The translations under genes and the position numbers were made by a program. The notes under the pieces were generated by a model. It was not told the DNA's origin. It saw only the letters and a program-made list of their open reading frames with translations, and did no database searches. From the NCBI GenBank assembly GCA_029465975.1, contig CM055741.1:8159042-8223041 (forward strand): a stretch of 64,000 nt of DNA, written 5' to 3'. Positions 1 to 10,792 of the stretch are shown here, piece by piece. Within the stretch, counting starts at the first letter, position 1. Each line of letters starts with the position of its first letter. This stretch comes from Dallia pectoralis (taxonomy: Eukaryota > Chordata > Actinopteri > Esociformes > Umbridae).

Positions 1-1082
1 CTGCAACCCCAATGGCAACCGCTCCATAGTGAAGAAGTGCCAGGTGATATAGTGTTAGTCGAAGAAATATCAACACACAGAAACCGACATAAACAGACAC
101 ACGAATATATAATGAAGATATATATTTTGTAATTTAAATAGCCCTTCCCTCTTTCTTCCCACCACAGAACGACAAAAGGCTTAGTCTGATGTGGGCGTTA
201 GCGGCATCCCTCAAGCTAACATTGTACAACAAACACCGAGCAACGCAATGGCTAACCATTTTCTGGTAACCTCGATTCACAGCGCTGTTACTGTGGGTAG
301 ACGGAAACCCAAATTGTGCAGAAGTTCCAACTATCCATCATTTCAAAGTATATTAATAAAAACGCTCATTTCGGTTGGCTAGGCTAGGCTAATGTGGGAT
401 TAACCTAAGCTACGAATGGGTCTGATGAGTCTCTCTAGCGTCACCAGGCTGTGTGTGTGTGTTTTTTATGTTTGTGTGCGTTTGCGTGAGCAGATACTGT
501 GGGGGGGCTTTCACCTTGTTGACCAACGCTAACTCTAAAATATATTCCCCTGGAAGAATAAAGCTATGGCAAAACACAACATTGGACCAGTAGCTTTACA
601 AATGTCAAACAGTTCTGTTGAAACAGAGCAGCGGTCACCCACATTGTGAACATAAAGCGTATGCGCAGAGTCATACAGTTTGTGAGCTAGTCAACCAACC
701 AATTGGGTTGGTGGAGATATCTTGTTGACTAAGGAGATATCAACACAGATGGCCAAAGCAACATTCTCAGCTGCCTCCGAGGCTGCTGGGAGAAATTCAC
801 AGAGCCGCACCTTGGAGAGTTGCCGGTTCTATGTGGGTATTCCTCTCTCAGTCCTCCTCTTCTTGCGATCTTCTTCTTTCTGTGTCTTCCCCACTTTCTC
901 TCTCCGTTTCCCACATTGCTACTTGTGCAACCTCGCTTTATTGGGCTGGGGTCACAGATGGTTGCCGATGGCAACCTGGAATGTGATGGTGGTGGTGTGG
1001 GTTGGGGTTGGTGATGTCAGTTTGGTTATTTTGGAACGCTGTAAAGTAATAGTGTTGAAACGGACAGTGTGATTATGACGAG
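1..1082. other. kcnq5 intron 1, no feature seen
   Basis: No exon, element or repeat was recognised apart from a short TG run near 453. Confidence 0.6.
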
Positions 1083-1545
1083 TAGGAGACAGGGAAAGAG
1101 AGGGAGGAGAATTACCGAGGGCCTGTGGAGAGAGAGGAGGGAGAGAGAGAGAGGGGAATGACTGAGAGCCTGTGGAGGGGAGAGAGAGAGAGGAGAGAAT
1201 GGCTGAGGGCCTGTGGAGACAGGAGAGAGAGGAGAGAGAGAGAGAGAGAGGAGAATGACTGAGGGCCAGTGGAGAGAAAAGAGAGAGGAGAGAGAGAGAG
1301 AGAGAGGGGAATGACTGAGAGCCTGTGGAGGGGAGAGAGAGAGGAGAGAATGGCTGAGGGCCTGTGGAGACACGAGAGAGAGGAGAGAGAGAGAGAGAGA
1401 GAGGAGAATGACTGAGGGCCAGTGGAGAGAAAAGAGAGAGGAGAGAGAGAGAGGTGAATGACTGAGGGCCAGTGGAGAGAGAAGAGAGAGGAGAGAGAGA
1501 GGTGAATGACTGAGGGCCAGTGGAGAGCTCAGGGAGAGAGAGAGA
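1083..1545 (+). repeat. GA-rich minisatellite
   Basis: Irregular units of about 55-75 bp alternate (GA)n with gaatgactgagggcctgtgg. It lies in kcnq5 intron 1. Reading frames across it on either strand are repeat artefacts. Confidence 0.85.
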
Positions 1546-3221
1546 GAGAGGAGAGAGGGAAATACCTTTTATTTCAGAACACGCTGTGCAAACAAGCTCC
1601 TCTTGCTTAGGCACAAACAAACACGTGCACACACGCACATGCACGCGCACACACACCCACCCACATTGGTACATGTTCAGTAGTACGCCGCTAGATCTGC
1701 GATTACTCATAATAGCAGGAGGTGAAAAACAGCTGAAGAAAGTAACAGACACCAATGAAGTGATACTTGACTTCTGCTCAGTATATCCGGTGTTTCACTC
1801 ATGAAATGACAGACGTTCATCGTCCTTGTTAACGGAAAGCAGCAGAATATGAATAATCTCCCCTCAATAACACAGTCATAAAGTTCTTGTTGCTTTTTCA
1901 GTCAGGTTGAAAGACACGCTGCCGACATGTTGGAACAGACCAGAGCAGTCACCAGCTGTCACTTAGAGATGTCCTGGTCACTCAATAGGAGAGGCCATGC
2001 AGCACATTGCTGTTTTCTGTCCACTTCTGTCCTCCGTCATCTATCTCGCTCTCTATCCCCGCATCTCTCTTTCTCTCCATGTCTTTCTTCAGCCCATAAT
2101 TCTCGCCTTCCCTCCATGTTTTTCTTCTTTCTTTTCTCTCTCCCCCTCTATCCCTTTATTACTCTCTCGCTCCCTCCCTTCATTTTGTCCAGTCCGTCGG
2201 AAGGTGGGAGGGACACCAGGGCTGACGGACAGCTTTCTGGACCATCTGCGTGGGGCCCCTGGGGGCGGAAGGTCAAAGTTACCGTGGAAACCCATTGACA
2301 CAACCTGGGGACCTCCGGTCCACTCGCTGGGACCATCCGCCTCTCTGACCATAGCGGGCGGCAACACAACTAGCTAAGTGGACACTGGTGGAACACACAT
2401 CCCTTGGAAGTCTCCCTGTTGAATACCATTGACCACATCAGCACATTGACTTCCTCACAACCGAGTTCGCTAACGTCGTTGCTGTGAAAGACGACGCTGG
2501 ACACATCGGGAATGTGATAGACCTAAATCCTGTGTTACACGTGCCTCAATGTTGATAGAAGTGCGTCACCCAAAGCATCTCCTGGGATAGGAGTGCCCAG
2601 ATCATTGTGATTACAGTATCTGCACACCTCAGGAGAACCTAATATCTGTTGTATAGTTAACTCCGGGTCGTTTTCTACTCCAGCCGCTGCTCTACACATT
2701 CACCACACATAGCTTAGATCCTAAATGCACAGACGAGCAGGACAGGGCTAACTCTCTCCCGTGGCTAACTAGCGTAGCGACGGCTGGGTGCCGGGGTGCT
2801 AGCTGTGTGACACTTTGGACAAACGAGAGGGGACGACAGGGTGAGCCAATACTCCAGCCTAATTCCCCTGGATAAATGTTTTTCGGCATCCACCGCAACA
2901 TCCAGTAACAGCCTTGATGGTTGCTATGGAGACAATGTGCTGCACTCGGAAAATTGCCCTTTTCACTGAGGGACAGTAGGATTGCTTGGCTTATCAACAA
3001 AGGAGCTTGAAACGTTCTGCCTTTCTGTAACGCCTTGGACAGGCCAATGACATGTTGTCCGAATGTTCCAGAAGAGAGCTTTAATCGTCCTAAATTCCCT
3101 CAATTTTAAGTAATTTGTCCAAATCTCCGAAACACACTAAGACCAATGACGCATGGCTTTGAAGTACTATTGTTGATATGCCCTTGGAACACTATGAATT
3201 TGGAATAAAAAAGAATTAGGT
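1546..3221. other. kcnq5 intron 1, no feature seen
   Basis: A pyrimidine-rich stretch lies at 2030-2190. The weak open frames have no recognisable product. Confidence 0.55.
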
Positions 3222-3685
3222 AAAAGGAGGGTAAGGCTAGGGTACGAGGGGGGTAAGGCTAGGGTACGAAGGGGGTAAGGCTAGGGTACGAGGTGGGTAA
3301 GGCTAGGGTACGAAGGGGGTAAGGCTAGGGTACGAGGGGGTAAGGCTAGGGTACGAGGGGGTAAGGCTAGGGTTAAATAGAAAAAGGGCTAGGGATTGAA
3401 GGAGGGCTAGAGTTAGGTTGAAGGAGGGCTAGAGTTAGGTTGAAGGAGGGCTAGAGTAAGGTTGAAGGAGGGCTAGAGTTAGGTTGAAGGAGGGCTAGGG
3501 TTAGGTTGAAGGAGGGCTAGGGTTAGGTTGAATGAGGGCTAGGGTTAGGTTGAAGGAGGGCTAGAGTTAGGTTGAATGAGGGCTAGGGTTAGGTAGGAGG
3601 GCTAGGGTTAGGTAGAATGAGGGCTAGGGTTAGGTTGAAGGAGGACTAGGGTTAGGTAGGAGGGCTAGGGTTAGGTAAGAGAAAC
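3222..3685 (+). repeat. Telomere-like minisatellite, two unit types
   Basis: The first part (3222-3370) repeats gggtaaggctagggtacga (about 21-24 bp). The second (3385-3685) repeats ttaggttgaaggagggctag (about 22 bp). Many copies contain GGGTTAGG, one base from the telomere repeat. Confidence 0.88.
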
Positions 3686-4757
3686 CAGTAAGGAGATAAT
3701 TGGATCAAAACTAAAATATGATAACAAAATGCTTCTCACCTACGATCAGTCAAGATAATTATTTAATTCCCTGCAAAGACTGGTTGTACTCTTACCAGAA
3801 ACACAAACTTCCCACGTCAAAATGAAAGTTAGCGCTAGTTAGCATCTACAATAATACCAAGAAACCATGTGACGTCCAACGAAAACACAAATTCACACAG
3901 CTTTCTCAAGACCTCAACAGATCAAGTAGGAGGAAATGGTTGAGTATATGTTAAGGTAAAACTTTCTCTTGAAAAGCATAATGGATCTGTGTTAGAGGAT
4001 CCTATCTGTATATGTGTATACTATCTGTATATGTCTTAGCGGAAACATTCCTGGGGGAACTCCCAAAGTGCAAACACAGGAGTGATATGAGACAGCTGTC
4101 TTTTGGTGGGACCTTCATAATGACTCAAATAGACATATACGTTGTTATCAAAGCCCTTTAACCCGAACAACAAAGTTCTCACAAAGTGCTTAAACACTCA
4201 GCCTGAACGCGATAGAGCACGCATTAACAAGTTGATACACAGTGGCTAAGAAACTCCCTAAAGGGTCGAATTTTTTTAAAGAAACCTTGAGAAGAACCAC
4301 GGTTAGAAGTGATTGTACGCCTGGTAATCTGGTTTCCGGATGACAGGCTGAAAGCTGTGGTATATTTAACCAATTAGACCTAAGGTGTGTTATGCAAGGG
4401 AACATTGCAGCATTTATGAAAGTTTAGACACATGTCTGTACATATTGTTCAGCACTTTGGTGGTTTTAAATGTGCTATATAAATAAACTTGACGTTGTAC
4501 AAGAAATATATCATTCTTTCATTTTTCAATGAAATTGTGGTATTGTGTGTAGATGAATTGTTTGAATAAAGTCGATGTATAAACCAACAAAATTAAGTCA
4601 GCAACTCAAAAACGCTTCGTGAAAGAAAAGTGAAGGAGTCTGAAATACCATACACTGTATATTTATTCAACATTCTATGACAACTCTGTGACTAATGTAA
4701 TTGGACGATGCATTTTAGTGTGTCGGATTATTGCCACACCTACCACATGTAATGTGA
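3686..4757. other. kcnq5 intron 1, no feature seen
   Basis: AT-rich unique sequence up to the LTR element. Confidence 0.55.
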
Positions 4758-4762
4758 CCAAA

Positions 4763-5147
4763 TGTCACGATTGGTGTGGTGGCGTTGCTACACGGACATA
4801 TTTCGGTGATGCACTTCCTTGTTTCACTTCCGTGTTTACGTTTGTCTCACGGCTGTTTGCACTTATAATCAATGGGATATAAGAGGGTCGCGAGCAGTGC
4901 ACTCGTTGCTTCGCATTGTTACATGTCACACGTTATTTTAGAGGTGAGTGTGTTCTACTACTGTTGTCTTTGTATGGGTTTTGTGTAAGACGCTATATGC
5001 GCACCTTTTGTTTCATGTCAACAGTTTAGTGTTTGTCGCCGTTTACGGTTTGTTTTAAGTTGGTGTCTTTAAATAAACCTGACCCAAACGGATATACGAC
5101 TCTGCACATGGCTTCCTCACGCACTACACCTTGGACGGACCGTGACA
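4763..5147 (+). repeat. 5' LTR with TATA box, intron signals and poly(A) signal
   Basis: TG...CA ends with inverted TGTCACG/CGTGACA termini. A TATA box (TATAA) is at 4878-4882 and AATAAA at 5072-5077. GAG|GTGAGT (4944) and TCAACAG (to 5024) form a consensus 81-bp intron downstream of the expected start site. U3 is therefore about 4763-4905 and U5 starts near 5095. Confidence 0.9.
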
Positions 5148-7258
5148 GAATGCGAAGCCCACAAAGAAGCCAGCGGAGCCAGCAGACGGTGAGTGGATTC
5201 CTCGGGGGGGCAAGCTATAGCGCCCCGAAGGATGAAGCTCACCGTCGCACCACGGAGCAGTGGGACTGGGGTAAGCCGGAGACGCCCGAAGAGGAGTATA
5301 GGCGCCTCCGTGCTTACTTCGGGTATGAGCCACCGATGCAGCTATCAGGGCCGATTACATCGGGTCCGCGGTCCCTCCCGGAGGAAGGCAAGAGGGCACC
5401 CCGAAGGCGTCCCAAGAAGGTTTTTGGGGGGGAGCTAAGGAGGTGTTCCGGGAGGACCGCGGAGAGAGCACCCACGGTCCTGGTGCTGCAGGAACGGCCC
5501 CCCACTGCTCCGGGGCTGCAGACAGGGGGAGGGAAACCCCTGGAGCTACAGCCACTACCCCCGCCGTGGGAAGACCCTTTTCTGCCGCCGACGACAGGGA
5601 CAGAAAAACCCCCGGAGGGGTTGGATGAACAGCCCTCAGCTGTTATTAGGACGTGGTGGAGGACATGGCTGGATTTACAGGAGCCAGCGCCTGAGATGGT
5701 CGCCACCACGCTTGCGCCTGAGATGGTCGCCGTCACGCCAGCGTTCACGATGGTTCCTGCCGTCCCGCCAGCGCCCAAGATGGCTACCGTCGTCCCGCCA
5801 GCGCTCAAGATGGCTGTTGCCGTCCCGCCAGCGCCCAAGATGGCTGCTGCCGTCACGCCAGTGCTCAAGATGGCTGCCGTCGTCCCGCCGGCGCTCAAGA
5901 TGGCTGTTGCCGTCACGCCAGCGCCCACGATGGCTCCCGCCGTCACGCCAGCGCCCACGATGGCTCCCGCCGTCACGCCAGCGTCCACGATGGCTCCCGC
6001 CGTCCCGCCAGCGCCCAAGATGGCTACCGTCGTCCCGCCAGCGCCCAAGATGGCTGCCGCCGTCACGCCAGCGTCCACGATGGCTCCCGCCGTCCCGCCA
6101 GCGCTCAAGATGGCTGTTGCCGGCACGCCGGCGCTCAAGATGGCTGCCGTCGTCCCGCCGGCGCTCAAGATGGCTGTTGCCGTCACGCCAGCGCCCACGA
6201 TGGCTCCCGCCGTCACGCCAGCGTCCAAGATGGCTACCGTCGTCCCGCCAGCGCCCAAGATGGCTGCCGCCGTCACGCCAGCGTCCACGATGGCTCCCGC
6301 CGTGCCGCCAGCGCTCAAGATGGCTGTTGCCGCCACGCCAGCGCTCAAGATGGCTGCCGTCGTCCCGCCGGCGCTCAAGATGGCTGTTGCCGTCACGCCA
6401 GCGCCCACGATGGCTCCCGCCGTCACGCCAGCGTCCAAGATGGCTACCGTCGTCCCGCCAGCGCCCAAGATGGCTGCCGCCGTCACGCCAGCGTCCACGA
6501 TGGCTCCTGCCGTGCCGCCAGCGCTCAAGATGGCTGTTGCATCGCCGCCCACAATGGCTGCCGCATCGCCGCCCACAATGGCTGCCGCATCGCCGCCCAC
6601 AATGGCTGCCGCATCGCCGCCCACAATGGCTGCCGCATCGCCGCCCACACTGGCTGCCGCATCGCCGCCCACAATGGCTGCCGCATCGCCGCCCACAATG
6701 GCTGCCGCATCGCCGCCCACAATGGCTGCCGCATCGCCGCCCACAATGGCTGCCGCATCGCCGCCCAAGATGGCTGCCGCATCGCCGCCCACAATGGCTG
6801 CCGCATCGCCGCCCACGAAGGCCGCGCCACGACGACGCCCACGATGGCCGCCGCCACGACGACGCTCACGATGGCCGCCGCCACGACTACGCTCACGATG
6901 GCCACCGCCACGACTACGCTCACGATGGCCGCCGCCACGAGTACGCTCACGATGGCCGCCGCCACGACTACGCTCACGATGGCCGCCGCCACGACTACGC
7001 TCACGATGGCCGCCGCCACGACTACGCTCACGATGGCCGCCGCCACGACTACGCCCACGATGGCCGCCGCCACGACTGCGCCCCCGATGGCCGCCGCCAC
7101 GACTGCGCCCCCGATGGCCGCCACGACGGCGCCCACGATGGCCTCCGCCACGACGTCGCCCACGACGGCAGACTCTGAGCCGCACAAGATGGCGGACTCT
7201 CTGCCGCACTAGATGGCGGTCTCTCTGCCGCACTAGATGGCGGCCTCTCAGCCACTGA
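5108..7258 (+). CDS. Tandem-repeat ORF of the LTR element, function unknown
   Basis: An ATG in U5 (5108) opens 716 codons, MASSRTTPWTDRDRMRSPQR onward, to TGA at 7256-7258. Codons 1-195 are non-repetitive, polar to Pro-rich, with ETPEEEYRRLRAYFGYEP. About 28 units of 30 bp follow (PAPKMAAAVT type, 5697-6540), then about 12 units of 24 bp (ASPPTMAA, 6541-6818), then units of 27 bp (PRLRSRWPP, 6819-7150), so the tail is Arg/Trp/Pro-rich. All unit lengths are multiples of three, which keeps this frame, other forward frames and the reverse strand open. Coding potential is therefore not proven by openness alone. I recognise no gag, zinc knuckle, protease or envelope motif. A gag-like N-terminus or a captured host sequence are possibilities. 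Confidence 0.55.
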   Translation: MASSRTTPWTDRDRMRSPQRSQRSQQTVSGFLGGASYSAPKDEAHRRTTEQWDWGKPETPEEEYRRLRAYFGYEPPMQLSGPITSGPRSLPEEGKRAPRRRPKKVFGGELRRCSGRTAERAPTVLVLQERPPTAPGLQTGGGKPLELQPLPPPWEDPFLPPTTGTEKPPEGLDEQPSAVIRTWWRTWLDLQEPAPEMVATTLAPEMVAVTPAFTMVPAVPPAPKMATVVPPALKMAVAVPPAPKMAAAVTPVLKMAAVVPPALKMAVAVTPAPTMAPAVTPAPTMAPAVTPASTMAPAVPPAPKMATVVPPAPKMAAAVTPASTMAPAVPPALKMAVAGTPALKMAAVVPPALKMAVAVTPAPTMAPAVTPASKMATVVPPAPKMAAAVTPASTMAPAVPPALKMAVAATPALKMAAVVPPALKMAVAVTPAPTMAPAVTPASKMATVVPPAPKMAAAVTPASTMAPAVPPALKMAVASPPTMAAASPPTMAAASPPTMAAASPPTMAAASPPTLAAASPPTMAAASPPTMAAASPPTMAAASPPTMAAASPPKMAAASPPTMAAASPPTKAAPRRRPRWPPPRRRSRWPPPRLRSRWPPPRLRSRWPPPRVRSRWPPPRLRSRWPPPRLRSRWPPPRLRSRWPPPRLRPRWPPPRLRPRWPPPRLRPRWPPRRRPRWPPPRRRPRRQTLSRTRWRTLCRTRWRSLCRTRWRPLSH

Positions 7259-7396
7259 GGCCTTTTCAGGGCTGGACCTGCGGTCCTGGACTGACCCTTT
7301 TGGGTTTGACTGCGGGTTCTCTCCCTGTTGCTCCCTTGTCTTGGTTTTGTGTTTCCGTTCGGCTATCTGGGGAGCTAGCCTTTTAGTGGGGGATAC

Positions 7397-7781
7397 TGTC
7401 ACGATTGGTGTGGTGGCGTTGCTACACGGACATATTTCGGTGATGCACTTCCTTGTTTCACTTCCGTGTTTACGTTTGTCTCACGGCTGTTTGCACTTAT
7501 AATCAATGGGATATAAGAGGGTCGCGAGCAGTGCACTCGTTGCTTCGCATTGTTACATGTCACACGTTATTTTAGAGGTGAGTGTGTTCTACTACTGTTG
7601 TCTTTGTATGGGTTTTGTGTAAGACGCTATATGCGCACCTTTTGTTTCATGTCAACAGTTTAGTGTTTGTCGCCGTTTACGGTTTGTTTTAAGTTGGTGT
7701 CTTTAAATAAACCTGACCCAAACGGATATACGACTCTGCACATGGCTTCCTCACGCACTACACCTTGGACGGACCGTGACA
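7397..7781 (+). repeat. 3' LTR, identical to 5' LTR
   Basis: This is the same 385 bp as the 5' LTR, followed by the target duplication CCAAA. It carries the same TATA, splice and AATAAA words, so it could act as a promoter on kcnq5 intron 1 DNA, antisense to the gene. Confidence 0.92.
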
Positions 7782-8272
7782 CCAAAAGCCTGGTGAGGTG
7801 CTCAATATTAACCCAGCGCTTATGTTGTTTGGGATGAGCATATAACCGCAAACAAGTACATTGCAAACATACCACGACTTCCTTAGTACTTACTGCCTGA
7901 ATTGGTACAAAAGAGTCAGAATGTTTGATAATGCCGAGTGTTCAATACGTTATGGTCTCAGATCTGTGTGAGAGTCTGACAGCTCTATTAACCAGCTTGT
8001 GTACTGTAAACCCTTACAAGGAGTATGATGTCTGCCAACGGCGTGTTGCATTAAGTTGCATGATCAGCGTGTGTCAGATATATTAGCAGGACAGTGCATG
8101 ACGAAAATGTGCGCTTCGTAAGCCGACAGTGGAGAAAGTCAAATATGAATTGTGTTGAAAGGGGAGGCAGTTAGAATGAATAGGATTACCGACTGCATGT
8201 ATTACAGAGAGTAATATGACGTGGTTAGTAAGTTAGTTATAAGAGACAGATATAAGTAGCTAGTTAGGAAGC

Positions 8273-8620
8273 TTTGTCAGACAGACGGGGATAGACAGAA
8301 CACAGGGATAGACAAAACACGGAGATAGACGGAACACAGGGATAGACAAAACACTGGGATAGACAGAACACAGGGATAGACAAAACACGGAGATCGACGG
8401 AACACAGGGATAGACAAAACACGGAGATAGACGGAACACAGGGATAGACAAAACACGGAGATAGAAGCAACACTGGGATAGACGGCACACAGGGATAGAC
8501 AAAACACGGAGATAGACGGAACACTGGGATAGACAGAACACAGGGATAGACAAAACACGGAGATAGACGGAACACGATAGACCGAACACGGAGATAGACC
8601 GAACACAAGGATAGACGACT
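8273..8620 (+). repeat. 34-bp minisatellite (GGGATAGAC type)
   Basis: Alternating 17-bp half units cagggatagacaaaaca and cggagatagacggaaca make a 34-bp period. It lies in kcnq5 intron 1. The long minus-strand frames (repeated VLSIPVF) come from the repeat. Confidence 0.88.
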
Positions 8621-9769
8621 ACCGACAACATTTCTGTGACAGGTTTCCAGGCCCCTAGAACACTTAACATACTCCTCCATCTTGTTGCGGTAGTTGAGCT
8701 GAAAACCCATGCACTTTCGCACACTCCTTAATGCACGTTTCCTTGCACACATATGCGGCAAACAAACACACACACACCTGCAGTCTTTACTCCCGACAAC
8801 ATCTTTGATCTACCTTCCGTTCTTCGTCATTTCTTGTGGGTTTCAGTGAGGCAGTCTTCTATTCCATTAAGTACTTCAGGGACTTCTGCAGTGTGTTCTT
8901 GTGATTATCAAAACACCCGGTCCTCTCTCAAAAGGCCCCCGTTCTCCTATCCACGTTTACACACCTAACTGAATCACACAACCAGACGCCGTGTTTACTC
9001 TCTGCTTCTGAAACACTCCAGGAAACACTGTGTGTAGACTCCTGCTTTTTCCATTGATTAAGGTGGAACCCACAACACGTACGTTCCAATGCTGAATACA
9101 CACATACACAGGTAGGTGTGTGAAATTACATTCCTGAGAACACAGATGTTGCTTTTCGGTGCGAGGTATTCAAACCTCCAATAATGTGGTTTATCAAATC
9201 AACCGGGGGTGTTGGACCGTTTTTCACGGCCCTCCTGAACACGAATACCTACCCATCTTCCCTTGCAGACTTGGACCCCAGAAAGTCTTTTCCAGTGATA
9301 GTCAGACATAGGCATTACACAGCAATGTAACATGTAACACAATTTCACAGCGTTAAGCGGCACAGCAATAACCATGACAGTGGTAAAGAGCACAGTGTCA
9401 AATTGCACAGCGTCAAGGTGCACGGGGTCAAAGTGCACAATGCAGGATGTGGACAGCATTGGCCACTCCCAGTTCCCCTCCGGAGTCACGGTGTCACAGT
9501 AGAGCAGTCGTGTGGATTCAGGATCTTCTCAGCGACATCGATGTGTGTGTGTGTTTGTGTGTGTCGACAGATGCCAGCATACTGGAGTCCAACACAACTG
9601 TTAAAACACCAGCCGAGTGAGGAGTGTGTTTTCGCAGTGATCGATCCCCGGGCATGAGATCTGTCTGTGACCCGCTGCTTTGCTCCACCATGAACTACAC
9701 ACTAAAGATTTTAAGGACGAGGTTCTTTGAGTCATCAATTGCACCAACATTAAAAAATGCTACTTCTGC
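8621..9769. other. kcnq5 intron 1, no feature seen
   Basis: Unique sequence with a short imperfect repeat of cagcgtcaaggtgcac type at 9350-9445. No coding signal was recognised. Confidence 0.5.
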
Positions 9770-9965
9770 ATTTCACCCCAGAACTGCAAATTGAGCAATT
9801 AACTCATGTTCCACGGAAGGCACCTGATGAGCCACACAGCCTTGCTCAAGGGCAGAACTTTTTTTGAAATCTCTGAGATTCTATCTAGAGCAACCTCTCG
9901 CTTCCTGTCTCAAGGTTCCTAACCGCTGGGCTTACCGTCGCAGAAACACAGACTTGCGTAACATT
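9770..9965 (-). mobile_element. Degraded SINE-like sequence
   Basis: On the minus strand, GGTAAGCCCAGCGGTTAGGA resembles a tRNA-derived A-box region, and CTTGCTCAAGGGCAGAAC lies nearby on the plus strand, as in fish SINEs. Both parts are diverged and the ends are unclear. Confidence 0.4.
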
Positions 9966-10792
9966 GTGGGCGTTGAACCAATCGGTGTCACACGATTCAT
10001 CTCCGTCCACGACGGACTTGTGAAACAATCCCGTGGGGCACATGTAGTTCATAACGGTTTTCCGTCATCCCAGAGCATGGGGTTCACACACCCGTTCATT
10101 GCTCTCTGTTTCTCTCTCTCTCCCTTCCCGGACCGCGATCAAAAGAGGTGCATTATATTATGGGAGAGGGGGTAATTTCGGAAGCACCGTTGGTCGGGAG
10201 CAGACGTCGAGGCAGGTTCCGCGAGCGTATTCATTTCACCACTCTTTCCTGCTCCGAGACATACTTGCGAGGATAAGAGCTTGTTAATCCAAAGGTTAGA
10301 TGAATGGCAGCACTGTGTGTCTGAGTGTTGGGGGGCGAGGGGGAAGGGGGTTGGCGCAAAATGGAGGTGGTCAGTGAGGCTCAAGTCCCCAGACGGGCAG
10401 TGATACAGGCAGCCAGGCACAAAGACCGTCTCTGTCCTTGATCTCCGACGGAGAAATAAAATGGACAAAGAACATTTTATATGTTCAGTGTGTCGATGGT
10501 ATTAGGATCCTAAAAAAGTAATTTTACCATCTCATTATCGTTTGAGAAACCCACAGAAGCGATATTGTGTACATTTACATCATTATATAGTTTTGCAGTC
10601 AGTTATAATATGCTTTTAATGGTCACGGTTACAACAATGTTAAGTCGATATGTAGAATATCCTTACATCCCATTTAACTTAGCCCATATCTTCAGTTTTG
10701 TCCTAAAAACTAGTTATCGGCTGTTGGCTAGCAGCTGGAAGCTACCCAAATGGGCCCAGTCGGTCGTTAGCTTTCCGTTAGCTAACAGACAA

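Larger units (their letters stand above)
4763..7781 (+). mobile_element. Non-autonomous LTR retrotransposon, intact ends
   Basis: Two direct repeats of 385 bp (4763-5147 and 7397-7781) begin TGTCACG and end CGTGACA. I found no difference between them on reading. The element is flanked by the 5-bp duplication CCAAA (4758-4762 and 7782-7786). A purine-rich tract (GTGGGGGATAC) precedes the 3' LTR. The 2.25-kb interior has no protease, reverse transcriptase, integrase or recognisable gag, only a repetitive reading frame, so it must be mobilised in trans. The TGTCACG start and GGGGGATAC tract recall fish Ty3/Gypsy elements (from memory). No clear primer-binding site was identified. Identical LTRs suggest a recent insertion. 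Confidence 0.93.

Noticed and set aside
8260..8773. Cys/Val-rich frames on the minus strand
   Set aside because: They are cyclic translations of the 34-bp minisatellite.
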